From positions 3,207,001-3,271,000 of the forward strand of contig NZ_CP085876.1 of assembly GCF_013284245.2 (NCBI RefSeq): a stretch of DNA of 64,000 nt. Reading direction: 5' to 3'. How positions within the stretch are numbered: position 1 is the stretch's first letter; every line of letters starts with the position of its first letter. The position numbers were made by a program, and so were the translations under genes. The notes under the pieces are model-generated. The model made no database searches. It was not told the DNA's origin and saw only the letters and a list, made by a program, of their open reading frames with translations. Below are positions 15,780 through 24,075 of this stretch, piece by piece. Source of the DNA: Brevibacillus sp. DP1.3A (GTDB lineage: Bacteria; Bacillota; Bacilli; Brevibacillales; Brevibacillaceae).

Positions 15780-16517
15780 TTACTTGGAAGCGTAATTTTC
15801 GGCAGCAATGCAAATGTAGTAGCTTAATCCCGTTTGCTGTTCTTCCAACATAGCGCGGTGAAACTCATCTGATAGAAAAAACCTTGACTGCTCGGCAAAA
15901 GCTCTCGCATCAATCGGATGGTCTTTTTGTAAAAAAGCAAGGTGGTTTTTGATCGCAGAAACAACTGTCTCATCGTCGATACTTTTGTTGTTTTTCAACG
16001 CCTCTGCCATTGTTGTCATGAAAGCAGACGCTTCGGCAGCTTTTTCATTCATGGAAGCCACGTCCAGATTCTCTGTATCCAATTGAAAATCGTACGCTTC
16101 CTGCAAATGCTCATTTTGTTGAGTGAATGCCTGCTTCCATTCTTCTTCGTTTAATCCATCAAACATTTTCTCCGTGGACATATTTCCTCTCTTCCTTTCG
16201 TGTCGAATCGTTTCTTCCAAAGTAAGTAAGATGCGCTCCAATCGAAGCTGGCGTGTCTTTAACATTGCTTGCTGCTCACTTAAACAACGAAGTCTGTCTG
16301 GTTCGTGATCAAGGGCAGCTTTAATGCTGTCCAACGAAAAATCAAGCTCACGATAAAACAAGATTTGTTGTAACCGCTTGAGTTCATTCTCACCATAATA
16401 TCTGTATCCATTTTCTGTAACGATTTCGGGCATCAGCAAACCAATCTTTTGATAATGGTACAGTGTCTTGATTGTGGTACCAGACAGTTTGGCTACCTCG
16501 TTAACGGTGTACAACAT
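15780..16517 (-). CDS. MerR-family regulator with TipAS antibiotic-recognition domain
   Basis: 245 aa. The N-terminal MerR domain reads TVNEVAKLSGTTIKTLYHYQKIGLLMPEI with NGYRYYGENELKRLQ; a coiled coil spans about residues 75-110. Residues about 125-245 match the TipAS domain (EEWKQAFTQQNEHLQEAYDF, FFLSDEFHRAMLEEQQTGLSYYI), which in Streptomyces TipAL binds thiopeptides and in Bacillus Mta-like proteins senses drugs. It should activate its own promoter at 16540-16570 and perhaps an unlinked efflux gene. The start has AGGAGGTG at good spacing. Confidence 0.9.
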   Translation of the reverse strand: MLYTVNEVAKLSGTTIKTLYHYQKIGLLMPEIVTENGYRYYGENELKRLQQILFYRELDFSLDSIKAALDHEPDRLRCLSEQQAMLKTRQLRLERILLTLEETIRHERKRGNMSTEKMFDGLNEEEWKQAFTQQNEHLQEAYDFQLDTENLDVASMNEKAAEASAFMTTMAEALKNNKSIDDETVVSAIKNHLAFLQKDHPIDARAFAEQSRFFLSDEFHRAMLEEQQTGLSYYICIAAENYASK

Positions 16518-16539
16518 GGCGATTCACCTCCTGAAATTG

Positions 16540-16570
16540 AGTGTGCAGTCTGACCTTGGGTTGGAGTCAA
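16540..16570 (-). promoter_or_regulatory. Possible MerR-type promoter of the TipAS regulator
   Basis: Read on the minus strand, TTGACT is followed after 19 bp by CACACT, the spacing expected of a MerR-activated promoter. The -10 is weak, so recognition is tentative. Confidence 0.4.
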
Positions 16571-16650
16571 GCGAAAAAAAAGAAAAGAGGAGTAAGGCGG
16601 AAATCAAACGAATGTAAGCATATGAACCATATATTGGATGGGGGATTCGC

Positions 16651-17655
16651 ATGACGAAGTTATTTCAGTTGGATTCTGAAGATGACATCGATAAGGTAGT
16701 GGACCAGTTGCAGCAAATCGCACGAAAGGCGATGCACGAATACGACTTGGATGGCGAGCAGATTCGTTTCAACCAACTGTCCGACACTGGCACGTTTGTG
16801 ATTGAAACAGAGAAGGATGGTACCTATTTACTCCGCATTCACGGAAACAAGAACAGAAACGAAATTGATTCCGAGCTTGCTTGGCTCAGCTCTTTGCATG
16901 AAAAAATAGAGGTAGCGATTCCAACGGGAATAGAGTGCCGCAATGGTTCCAAGACAGTGAGCATCGATCTTGCGAATGGTGACTGTGTCTTCGTATCCGT
17001 CATGCGTTGGGTCGAAGGGGAGCATGCAGATGAAGAACTTACGGAAGACCAAGTTTACAAAGAGGGCGTCTTGTTAGCAAAGCTTCATACAGTATCGCAG
17101 GATTTCCAATTGACCCCTGAATTTGTGCGTCCGATCTGGGGAGAGGATAGCTTCAAGGAGTCCATGGCTCGTTTGACGGAGCATTACCAACGGTTTCTGA
17201 CAGACGAAGAGTTCGGGCTATATGAATTGGCGGCGGATAAAATACTCACCTGTCTTGCCAAATTGGACAAGAATAGCAGCAAATATGGAATCATTCACGG
17301 CGATCTGCACCAAGGAAACATCGTTTTTCATAACGGAGATCCTCGTCCGATTGATTTTGGAAGATGTGGGTTTGGTTACTATCTTTATGATATCGCCCAT
17401 ACCATTTTGGGTTTATATCCTGCACAAAGAGAGCTAGTTTTAAAAGGCTACGAGAGTTTGCGGAAACTAGAAGGGGATTGGCTCCCCACACTAGAGAGCT
17501 TCGCAGTCATGGTCATGATTGAAAATTATAGTCATCATGCTCCTGACCCCAGGGAAACCGAGGGGCTAAAAGAAGAACAGCCCTATGCAATACCTATGAT
17601 CAAAAACTACTTGAACGGCAAGCCATTTCTTTTTCATTCAAAGGCAGAGAAGTAG
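16651..17655 (+). CDS. Aminoglycoside phosphotransferase/protein-kinase-like (APH) enzyme
   Basis: 334 aa. The kinase catalytic loop is HGDLHQGN (H216, D218, N223) and the metal-binding DFG is at D235 (RPIDFGRCGFGYYLYDIA). The N-lobe reads GTFVIETEKDGTYLLRIHG. APH-fold enzymes phosphorylate aminoglycosides, homoserine, choline or protein Ser/Thr; this one is closer in layout to SrkA/HomK-type housekeeping kinases than to a known resistance enzyme, so no antibiotic role should be assumed. It ends at a perfect terminator. Confidence 0.83.
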   Translation: MTKLFQLDSEDDIDKVVDQLQQIARKAMHEYDLDGEQIRFNQLSDTGTFVIETEKDGTYLLRIHGNKNRNEIDSELAWLSSLHEKIEVAIPTGIECRNGSKTVSIDLANGDCVFVSVMRWVEGEHADEELTEDQVYKEGVLLAKLHTVSQDFQLTPEFVRPIWGEDSFKESMARLTEHYQRFLTDEEFGLYELAADKILTCLAKLDKNSSKYGIIHGDLHQGNIVFHNGDPRPIDFGRCGFGYYLYDIAHTILGLYPAQRELVLKGYESLRKLEGDWLPTLESFAVMVMIENYSHHAPDPRETEGLKEEQPYAIPMIKNYLNGKPFLFHSKAEK

Positions 17656-17682
17656 AGGAAAAATGGTTGAGCTCAGCAAAAA

Positions 17683-17707
17683 GCCGCCGATAAAACGGCG
17701 GCCGTTT
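17683..17707. terminator. Terminator between convergent genes
   Basis: GCCGCCG (17683-17689) pairs with CGGCGGC (17696-17702) around ATAAAA, with A-rich and T-rich flanks. Confidence 0.7.
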
Positions 17708-17710
17708 CCA

Positions 17711-18868
17711 TTATCGTACTGATTCAGCAAGAATACGAGCGATCTGCTCGCTGTCCTGTTCTCTGTACACATAATCATGATAATGCGGGTGGTGAATGCT
17801 TACCCAGCCATGTTCGATAGCCTTTTTGTAGTAATGCTTTGCACGGTCCTCTTCACCACTCAGATAGAACAAGCAAGCAGCATTCCAATACAAGGCCGGA
17901 TCGCCATTCCAATCCCAGCCTTTATCAAGTGCTTGGGCATAACTCCATGCTGCGCGGGCGTAGTCTTTTTCCACGCCATATTCCAGATCGCCACGCATAT
18001 AGTGGTTGCCGTTGACAAGGAAATTGTTTAAAGGAAGGTTCCATCCGAACAGAACCGGGAAATCCGCGAGCAGCTCGAAACCGACAGATAAGGCTGTTCG
18101 CTGCGAACCTATATTATTTGACCAGCACTGCCATCCCACTCTTTTGATTCCGCGCTGCTTGGCGAGTGAGAGAGTACCCAATGCTGTCTTCTGAGCCCAT
18201 CCGTTACCCCGATAGTCTTCATCGGTTTCTATTCCCAATTCACATTCGTCCTCTACTACCCAATCCGTCATGCACCAACTAATAATGGTAGGCCCCTTAT
18301 CGGTATCTTGAATCGCCGCACAACCGAAGCCTTTGTTTTCATAGGCTTCAAAGGATGGCCAGTTCTCTGCTATTTCATCGATAACATCCTCAAGACCTAC
18401 TAATTCTTTACGCTTCAAAAAGGTGCTGTCTATCGGGACAATATGATCGTCAGCAGGAGGGGACAGATCTTGTAAATGGTGAGTAAAGATCATTCGCCCG
18501 CTTCTCATAGGTAATATATCTTTCATCACGATATCGAGAATGTCATTCCACTTCTCATTCGTAGGATAAAACAGGACGTAGTCAAGCTGTTCATCAGCAG
18601 CAAGCTGCGGTAATAGCTCCTCTTTGATCAATGCGTTCACTTCTTCAAAGAAGAGGGGATTATCAACACTGCCACCTAGAAAAAAACCTTGGGGGCCTGT
18701 CAATAAGACTGATCTTGCATCATTTGACAGGAATACTCTACCAGGAATAACACCTGCAATGACCCCTTTGATGGATACATGATGTTTCAACGCTTCGAAC
18801 AGATTGGTCGCGTTATGGAAGCAATCGGTTGTGAGTTCCGTACCTTGAACCATCTTTTGAGCAAACAT
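17711..18868 (-). CDS. GNAT acetyltransferase with C-terminal tetratricopeptide-like tail
   Basis: 385 aa if begun at the ATG about ten bases after GGGAGG; in-frame ATGs at 18877 and 18892 lie on or before that site. The middle domain (about residues 140-265) is a GNAT fold with CELGIETDEDYRGNGWAQKTAL, where RGNGWA is the acetyl-CoA loop. The last 100 residues read DYARAAWSYAQALDKGWDW and EEDRAKHYYKKAIEHGW, a TPR/Sel1-like helical tail that could hold a protein partner. Substrate unknown. A short leader ORF and a perfect 12-bp inverted repeat precede it. Confidence 0.82.
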   Translation of the reverse strand: MFAQKMVQGTELTTDCFHNATNLFEALKHHVSIKGVIAGVIPGRVFLSNDARSVLLTGPQGFFLGGSVDNPLFFEEVNALIKEELLPQLAADEQLDYVLFYPTNEKWNDILDIVMKDILPMRSGRMIFTHHLQDLSPPADDHIVPIDSTFLKRKELVGLEDVIDEIAENWPSFEAYENKGFGCAAIQDTDKGPTIISWCMTDWVVEDECELGIETDEDYRGNGWAQKTALGTLSLAKQRGIKRVGWQCWSNNIGSQRTALSVGFELLADFPVLFGWNLPLNNFLVNGNHYMRGDLEYGVEKDYARAAWSYAQALDKGWDWNGDPALYWNAACLFYLSGEEDRAKHYYKKAIEHGWVSIHHPHYHDYVYREQDSEQIARILAESVR

Positions 18869-18887
18869 TTCGTTCATTTCCTCCCAT

Positions 18888-18936
18888 AGCATATGAGAGA
18901 AGGGATGAAATTATTGTTTGGAACCTCTCATATGCT
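18888..18936 (-). repeat. Perfect 12-bp inverted repeat in the GNAT leader
   Basis: AGCATATGAGAG (18888-18899) is the exact reverse complement of CTCTCATATGCT (18925-18936), with a 25-base loop. On the mRNA it would form a stem just in front of the GNAT ribosome site and overlapping the end of the leader ORF. Confidence 0.6.
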
Positions 18937-18961
18937 TTTCGATTTGTTTTTGCGAATCCAA
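18911..18961 (-). CDS. Possible 16-residue leader peptide
   Basis: A TTG ten bases after AAAGGAG starts MDSQKQIEKHMRGSKQ and stop. Its stop falls within the loop of the 12-bp inverted repeat and it precedes the GNAT gene by about 43 bases, an arrangement that would suit translation-coupled attenuation. It is short, so chance is possible. Confidence 0.35.
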   Translation of the reverse strand: MDSQKQIEKHMRGSKQ

Positions 18962-19168
18962 AACATCATCACTCCTTTACCTGTAGTAGGGCGCGAATCT
19001 CTCGGGTGTTTGGTGCCTGATGCCCCCATGTTCATTATGGATGTTTATCCAAATATTACAAGTTGAAAATACACATCTGTTTTTTTCATGATTTACATGA
19101 AGAAGTGATTTACATAACTTAATTATGGTAAACAAAATATCAAACACTCGTACAAAGACTTTGCATAC

Positions 19169-19225
19169 AAAAAAGGCAGCAGTAGTCTAGGACTTTTTCA
19201 CGTCCAAAGCTACTCCTGCCTTTTT
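19169..19225. terminator. Intrinsic terminator
   Basis: AAAAAGGCAG (to 19179) pairs with CTGCCTTTTT (19216-19225), with a second AGTAG/CTACT pairing inside. On the minus strand it directly follows the GAF-PucR regulator. Confidence 0.8.
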
Positions 19226-19229
19226 CGAA

Positions 19230-21353
19230 TTATCCTTCCTGGCGCAAATGACAAGCCAGCTGTAATTTCAACAAGTCTTCCGGATTTCGCAAATCGATAT
19301 GAAGAAGCTCCTCGACTTTGCGCAATCGCTGATACAACGTATTGACGTGAATGTGCAGCTCTTTGGCCGTGAGTTGAGGGGATTGACTGCATTTCATATA
19401 GGTCATGATCGTCTGTTCCCATTCTTGATATTTTTCCGGGTCTTGCCAGAAAGGGGCAAAGACATCTTGAATGAATGCATCAATATCGGCCTGACTCTGG
19501 TTCAGCATGAGGCGATTGACACCCAGGTCTTTATAGTGCACCACACCATAACGGTTGCGGTTGGTCAAATAGTGTGCGGCCTTCTTAGCTTCTTCATAGC
19601 TTTTGCTGATTTGCTCAATCCCGCTTGCCATACTTCCCACGCCAATGGATAAAGATGCTTCCTTGCCAAGTTCCCACTCATAAGACGCTTGTTGCAGCCT
19701 CTCCCGGATGTCCTTGCCATCTCGGGAGCCGAGAGACCGGATGAGAAGCGTGACATGGTTATGGAATCCGTAGACAAACATCTGTGTTTTACTGAACTCC
19801 CATTTCCAACGGGTAATGAGCCGGTGAATGTTTGCTTCTAGCAAAGCCAGATCGTGGCATTGCGTTAGATGGGCATATACTACGTAGTATTTTGCTTGCG
19901 GCTGTAACCCCATCGAACGGGCGCGGTCAAACAATTCATTGCCTTTGCTTGCGATTAGCTCTTGAAAAAGATCGTGTGCTCGCTTGTACAGCACGGAGCT
20001 GATCGATTGTTTTTTCACCAAATCGAGTATGAGCACAGCACTCCCTTGCTCGACCGTCATACGTGCGAGATCAGATAGCCCGCGTTCGTCTAAGGGAAGC
20101 ATGAGACATCCGAGAAAGATGCTTCCATTGATTAGTGGATACAAACAGAACAATTGATCGTCATCAGCAGCGGGAGAGAACAGGTTAACGGAAACAGGCT
20201 GTCTTCTTTTGTTCAGCAATGTATACAGTTCATCCCAGCTAAAAAATAAAACACTCTTTTCAGGATACATTTTCTGCTCAAGCCAATCGGCAAAAAAGAT
20301 GGAATGACCTGTCATTTTGCTGAGGGTTTTTACGATAGTTTCCGCCCCTTTATTTTGCAGGGACAACTGCTTGATGGATTCATGGAGATGGTTGCGTTGT
20401 ATCAAATCATCGTGCTTGGCTTGCAGTTGGGCGCTAATGGCAGCCATATGTTCATATGCTTGTTTGACTTCAGCATAAAGCTCGGCATTTTGCAGGGCGA
20501 TAGAAGTTTGGTCTGCGAAGCCTTGGAGGAGGTCGAGGTCATACTCGGTAAACACATTTTCTTGATGAAACTGATGCAGGATTAGCACGCCGATACGCTT
20601 TTCTTCACGTGATATTGGTACGCACAGCAACCCATTCAAGTCTCGCAATGTTTTTGCGTGGTTCAGGGAATGAAAGTTGTCAGCGGAGATGTCCTTCATC
20701 GCGTGGGAAGTTTCTTGGGTGGTTTTGTACATGCGTGGGATTCCGTCTTCAAACACTTTGCCCGCGATGGATTCGCCAATTCGCATTTTGAGATCCTTGA
20801 ACACCGTATCATGAAAACCGACGGTCGCTTTCGGAATCAATCGGTCGATAGTGGGATCATACAAGTGCAAGAGACCTGCGTCTGCAGCCGGGATAACAGC
20901 CAGAGCGTTACCAATGATGCCACGGATGATTTGGTGAACGTCGAGGGTAGCAGATATCGAGCGAATCCCTTCAAAGAGCTTCTTGCTTTCCTCCGCTTTG
21001 GCAGTCATTTTTTCTTCAGCCAACAACAGGCGAATCCCGAACCACAGTAGTTCCCATTGGTCAGTGGTAAGGATGATCGGTTGGTTTGCTTTATGTGCAA
21101 GGCAAATAACAGCTTGTCCTTCCTTTTCGTAGAAAAAACGGTACATCTGTTGGGCATATGTATAGCGCATGTGGCTAGCATCGTTGTCACAGCGAGGTAC
21201 TGTCATAGGGGGAATATCCGTGGTAGCGTTTTCATGAAAAGAAGAGAAAATAAGCCGAAAATGTCGATCTCGCGAAAATTGGTACCAGATCGAAAAAGGC
21301 TGTTCGCCAAACCATTCGTGCAGCTTTTCAAGCAGGAGCGAAAATGAATTCAT
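19230..21353 (-). CDS. GAF-domain PucR/CdaR-type transcriptional regulator
   Basis: 707 aa when started at the ATG eight bases after GGAGG; an ATG 15 bases upstream overlaps that site. A GAF domain spans about residues 125-290 (VIPAADAGLLHLYDP through LLQGFADQTSIALQNAELYAEV), a coiled-coil linker follows, then a GGDEF-like CdaR middle domain (LIRSLGSRDGKDIRERLQ, SIGVGSMASGIEQISKSYEEA) and a C-terminal PucR helix-turn-helix (LTAKELHIHVNTLYQRLRKVEELL). Family members activate catabolic operons for sugar diacids, purines or amino acids. It diverges from a dehydrogenase pair, its likely target. Confidence 0.9.
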   Translation of the reverse strand: MNSFSLLLEKLHEWFGEQPFSIWYQFSRDRHFRLIFSSFHENATTDIPPMTVPRCDNDASHMRYTYAQQMYRFFYEKEGQAVICLAHKANQPIILTTDQWELLWFGIRLLLAEEKMTAKAEESKKLFEGIRSISATLDVHQIIRGIIGNALAVIPAADAGLLHLYDPTIDRLIPKATVGFHDTVFKDLKMRIGESIAGKVFEDGIPRMYKTTQETSHAMKDISADNFHSLNHAKTLRDLNGLLCVPISREEKRIGVLILHQFHQENVFTEYDLDLLQGFADQTSIALQNAELYAEVKQAYEHMAAISAQLQAKHDDLIQRNHLHESIKQLSLQNKGAETIVKTLSKMTGHSIFFADWLEQKMYPEKSVLFFSWDELYTLLNKRRQPVSVNLFSPAADDDQLFCLYPLINGSIFLGCLMLPLDERGLSDLARMTVEQGSAVLILDLVKKQSISSVLYKRAHDLFQELIASKGNELFDRARSMGLQPQAKYYVVYAHLTQCHDLALLEANIHRLITRWKWEFSKTQMFVYGFHNHVTLLIRSLGSRDGKDIRERLQQASYEWELGKEASLSIGVGSMASGIEQISKSYEEAKKAAHYLTNRNRYGVVHYKDLGVNRLMLNQSQADIDAFIQDVFAPFWQDPEKYQEWEQTIMTYMKCSQSPQLTAKELHIHVNTLYQRLRKVEELLHIDLRNPEDLLKLQLACHLRQEG

Positions 21354-21414
21354 CCACGTGTCCTCCATGTAGAGAAATACACATTACTAGTTGGAAATAA
21401 GTGTCTGTATATAC

Positions 21415-21444
21415 ATTGTATTCATAATTTTTACTATATACAAT
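21415..21444. promoter_or_regulatory. Inverted repeat in the regulator/dehydrogenase divergent promoter
   Basis: ATTGTAT (21415-21421) and ATACAAT (21438-21444) flank an AT-rich 16-bp core. It is a candidate binding site for the PucR-type regulator. Confidence 0.4.
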
Positions 21445-21476
21445 ACTCCTATAAGATGCGGAAGGTGGGAGACGAT

Positions 21477-22928
21477 TTGACAGCAACCTACAATAACTAC
21501 ATCGCTGGAGCTTGGGTGACGAGCCATACTGGACAGGTTTTCCCAAGTACGAACCCTGCCAATACGAATGAGGTTCTCGGTTATTTTCAAAAATCGGACG
21601 GGCTGGATGCGCGTTCTGCCATTGAAGCTGCTGCCAATGCTTTTGGTGCATGGTCGCAAAAATCGGCTCCCACACGTGGAGAATTCTTGTTCTCCCTCAT
21701 TCACTTATTGGAAAAAAACAAAGAAGACCTCGCAGAAACGATCACCCGTGAAGTCGGAAAAACATTGCGGGAAGCGAGAGGCGAGGTTGCCAAGACAATC
21801 ACCTCGATGAAGCAGTTGACTGGGGAAGCCACTCGCTTGACAGGTCAAACGGTGCCTTCCTTTGATGAACGGGTAATTGGTTACACGGTGCGAGAGCCAA
21901 TCGGGGTTTTCGCGATTATTGCGCCATGGAATTTCCCGCTGGGGATTGGCTTGTGGAAGATCGTTCCGGCTATCCTCGCAGGCAATACGGTTGTGTTCAA
22001 GCCAGCGAGCAACACCTCCTTGATTAGCGTAAAGCTGGTAGAGCTCTTGATTGAGAGCGGCGTTCCGAGTGGCGTAGTGAACTTGGTAACAGGACCAGGT
22101 GCGGTAATCGGTGACGAATTGGCGAATCATCCACTGGTCAAGGGCATTTCATTTACAGGTTCTTCTGAAGTGGGACTCGCCTTGGGGAGAGCAGTTGGAG
22201 CCAGAGGAGGCAAGATTCAGGCGGAGATGGGCGGGAAAAATCCAGCGATCATTCTCGCGGATACCGATATTGACCTCGCTATCGATTCCATCGTACTGAG
22301 TGGATTCTTCGATAATGGCCAACGTTGTACGGGGACCAGTCGCGTATTGGTTGTTCCCGAAGTAGCCGAACAAGTAAAAGCAAAACTGATCGAGCGAGCG
22401 AAGAGCTTGAAAATTGGGAATGGATTCGATCCAGACAATCATAACGGTCCGGTAGTGGACGAGCATCAGCTCAATTTGTATCTTCACTATGTACAAAAGG
22501 GGATCGAAGAAGGTGGCGTATTGGAATGCGGGGGTAAGCGCCTGGTAGAAGGTGATCTCGCCCAGGGCTACTTCGTCGCACCGACGGTGTTTACCGGGAT
22601 TACGCAGGAGATGACGATTGCCAACGAAGAAATTTTTGGCCCTGTGATCGCCGTGGTCGATGTGGATTCTTTCGAACATGCTATGCAAGTGGCTAACCAG
22701 GTGGAATTCGGCTTGTCCTCCACGATTTTTACAAACGATTTGCAAAAAGCCTTCCAATTTGTCAAAGGTATTCAGTCTGGCGTCACACATGTCAATATGC
22801 CGTCGACTCATTTTGAATCACAGTTTCCGTTTGGTGGCAAAAAGATATCTGGATTGGGTCCGAGAGAGCAAGGGGAGTCAGCGCTCGATTTCTACGTGGA
22901 GACAAAAACGGTTTATATTCGGCCATAA
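21477..22928 (+). CDS. NAD(P)-dependent aldehyde dehydrogenase
   Basis: 483 aa from a TTG start behind GGTGGGAG; an ATG 21 bases upstream sits before the ribosome site. Catalytic Cys is C284 in GQRCTGTSR and the general base is E250 in EMGGKNPA; the coenzyme loop is FTGSSEVG. The length and the early segment FPSTNPANTNEVLGYF fit the alpha-ketoglutarate-semialdehyde/succinate-semialdehyde dehydrogenase branch. Paired with a beta-hydroxyacid dehydrogenase and a CdaR-type regulator, it may belong to sugar-diacid or related acid breakdown; that is inference. Confidence 0.92.
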   Translation: MTATYNNYIAGAWVTSHTGQVFPSTNPANTNEVLGYFQKSDGLDARSAIEAAANAFGAWSQKSAPTRGEFLFSLIHLLEKNKEDLAETITREVGKTLREARGEVAKTITSMKQLTGEATRLTGQTVPSFDERVIGYTVREPIGVFAIIAPWNFPLGIGLWKIVPAILAGNTVVFKPASNTSLISVKLVELLIESGVPSGVVNLVTGPGAVIGDELANHPLVKGISFTGSSEVGLALGRAVGARGGKIQAEMGGKNPAIILADTDIDLAIDSIVLSGFFDNGQRCTGTSRVLVVPEVAEQVKAKLIERAKSLKIGNGFDPDNHNGPVVDEHQLNLYLHYVQKGIEEGGVLECGGKRLVEGDLAQGYFVAPTVFTGITQEMTIANEEIFGPVIAVVDVDSFEHAMQVANQVEFGLSSTIFTNDLQKAFQFVKGIQSGVTHVNMPSTHFESQFPFGGKKISGLGPREQGESALDFYVETKTVYIRP

Positions 22929-22954
22929 GTATAGGGAAAGCAGGAGGAGCGAAG

Positions 22955-23845
22955 ATGGAAGCGATTGGTGTTATCGGCATTGGTGCAATGGGTAAAGGGA
23001 TGGTCTGCAATCTATTGCAAAAAGGCTACCATGTGTATGCCTATGATCCAAGTCCGGCAGCAAAAGCCTGGGCGAAGGAAAAAGGAGCGATAGTCGTCGA
23101 GTCTCCACAGGCAGTGGGTAGCGTAGCACGTGTCGTTTTCACTTCGCTTCCAGGTCCTGCGATTGTTGAGGAAGTCATGCTGGGTGCGGACGGACTTTTC
23201 TTATCATTAGGGGCGGGCAGTTTCGTATTTGATACAAGTACGATCGATCCTGCTACAGCAAAACGTCTGAATCAGCACGGCGTAGAAAAAGGGATCTACT
23301 ACTACGATTGTCCAGTGAGTGGAGGACCTGCGGGTTCTGCGGCAGGAACGTTGACCATTATGGTCGGCGGTGATGAGGCCAAGCTTCCAGATATCATGGA
23401 CTATCTAAGGGCAATTGGAAAGGAAATTTTCTATCTGGGGGAATCCGGCTCCGCACAGGTGGCGAAGCTTTGTCACAACTCTGTCGTTGCAGTCATCACA
23501 GCAGCGTTGGGCGAGGCATTCAGTGTCGGGGCAAAAGCAGGTGTCGATCCACACAAGCTGGCAGCCGTCATGGACAAAGGCTCGGCCCACAATCGTGTTC
23601 TCTCCGTTTTTGGACCTAACATCTTATACGGTACGTATGAAAATACGGTCTTTTCTTTGGATCATATGCACAAAGATTTGCAGCTCTATGCGCAAACCGC
23701 ACGTGAACAGCAAGTGCCTGTTCTCGTTGGAGGAACGGTTGCACAAATGTATGAGGCAGCGAAAGCACAAGGCAAGGGTAGCTGGGATTCGAGTGCGGTC
23801 TGTACCGTGACGGAGGAGCTAGCTCATACAACGATTGCGCGATAA
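22955..23845 (+). CDS. Beta-hydroxyacid dehydrogenase (3-hydroxyisobutyrate/tartronate-semialdehyde reductase family)
   Basis: 296 aa. The Rossmann start is IGVIGIGAMGKGMVCNLL, the substrate loop is DCPVSGGPAGSAAGTLTIM, and the catalytic Lys is K171 in AQVAKLCHN with N175. It reduces or oxidises a short beta-hydroxyacid using NAD(P). It follows the aldehyde dehydrogenase by 26 bases with an AGGAGG site, so the two form an operon. The pair would suit tartronate-semialdehyde reduction in glucarate or glycerate metabolism, or 3-hydroxyisobutyrate in valine breakdown; the sequence alone does not decide. Confidence 0.92.
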   Translation: MEAIGVIGIGAMGKGMVCNLLQKGYHVYAYDPSPAAKAWAKEKGAIVVESPQAVGSVARVVFTSLPGPAIVEEVMLGADGLFLSLGAGSFVFDTSTIDPATAKRLNQHGVEKGIYYYDCPVSGGPAGSAAGTLTIMVGGDEAKLPDIMDYLRAIGKEIFYLGESGSAQVAKLCHNSVVAVITAALGEAFSVGAKAGVDPHKLAAVMDKGSAHNRVLSVFGPNILYGTYENTVFSLDHMHKDLQLYAQTAREQQVPVLVGGTVAQMYEAAKAQGKGSWDSSAVCTVTEELAHTTIAR

Positions 23846-23855
23846 AGGTTTGATG

Positions 23856-23903
23856 AAAAAGTCGACAGTTCCTTTTCATAAAGGAATTCTGTCGACTTTT
23901 TTC
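23856..23903. terminator. Strong intrinsic terminator
   Basis: AAAAAGTCGACAG (23856-23868) pairs with CTGTCGACTTTTTT (from 23889), with a further TTCCTTT/AAGGAA stem above it. Confidence 0.9.
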
Positions 23904-23919
23904 TGTGGAAAAGGGGTAC

Positions 23920-23934
23920 TGATTATCATTATCA
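23920..23934. promoter_or_regulatory. Fur-type box over a candidate promoter
   Basis: TGATTATCATTATCA matches 14 of 15 bases of the Bacillus 7-1-7 Fur box (TGATAATNATTATCA, read in the reverse sense). Its right half also serves as a possible -35 (TTATCA 23929-23934) with TATAAG at 23951-23956 after 16 bp. The next gene downstream encodes a thioredoxin-like protein. Confidence 0.6.
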
Positions 23935-24007
23935 ATTAGCTCGAGCTTATTATAAGGTTCCTTTTTCGAGAGTCAACTCTAATTGTTCTTGGCATACAGT
24001 AGTGCTG

Positions 24008-24036
24008 TTGACAGCCTCAGACAGGGAGTCTAGCAT
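24008..24036 (+). promoter_or_regulatory. Sigma-A-type promoter of the thioredoxin-like gene
   Basis: TTGACA (24008-24013), 17-bp spacer, TAGCAT (24031-24036), about 40 bases before the start codon. Confidence 0.6.
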
Positions 24037-24075
24037 TAATCATCATATCCGATGTGAGAGAAAGGAGTGAACGAC

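Larger units (their letters stand above)
18869..19168. other. Intergenic region with leader peptide and inverted repeat
   Basis: About 300 bases upstream of the minus-strand GNAT gene. It contains a perfect 12-bp inverted repeat (AGCATATGAGAG 18888-18899, CTCTCATATGCT 18925-18936), a 16-residue leader ORF at 18911-18961, and a direct repeat TGATTTACAT at 19089-19098 and 19106-19115. Confidence 0.5.

Noticed and set aside
16651-17655. APH-fold gene as an aminoglycoside-resistance determinant
   Set aside because: The kinase motifs are present, but the sequence does not resemble known resistance enzymes and context gives no support, so only the family was called.
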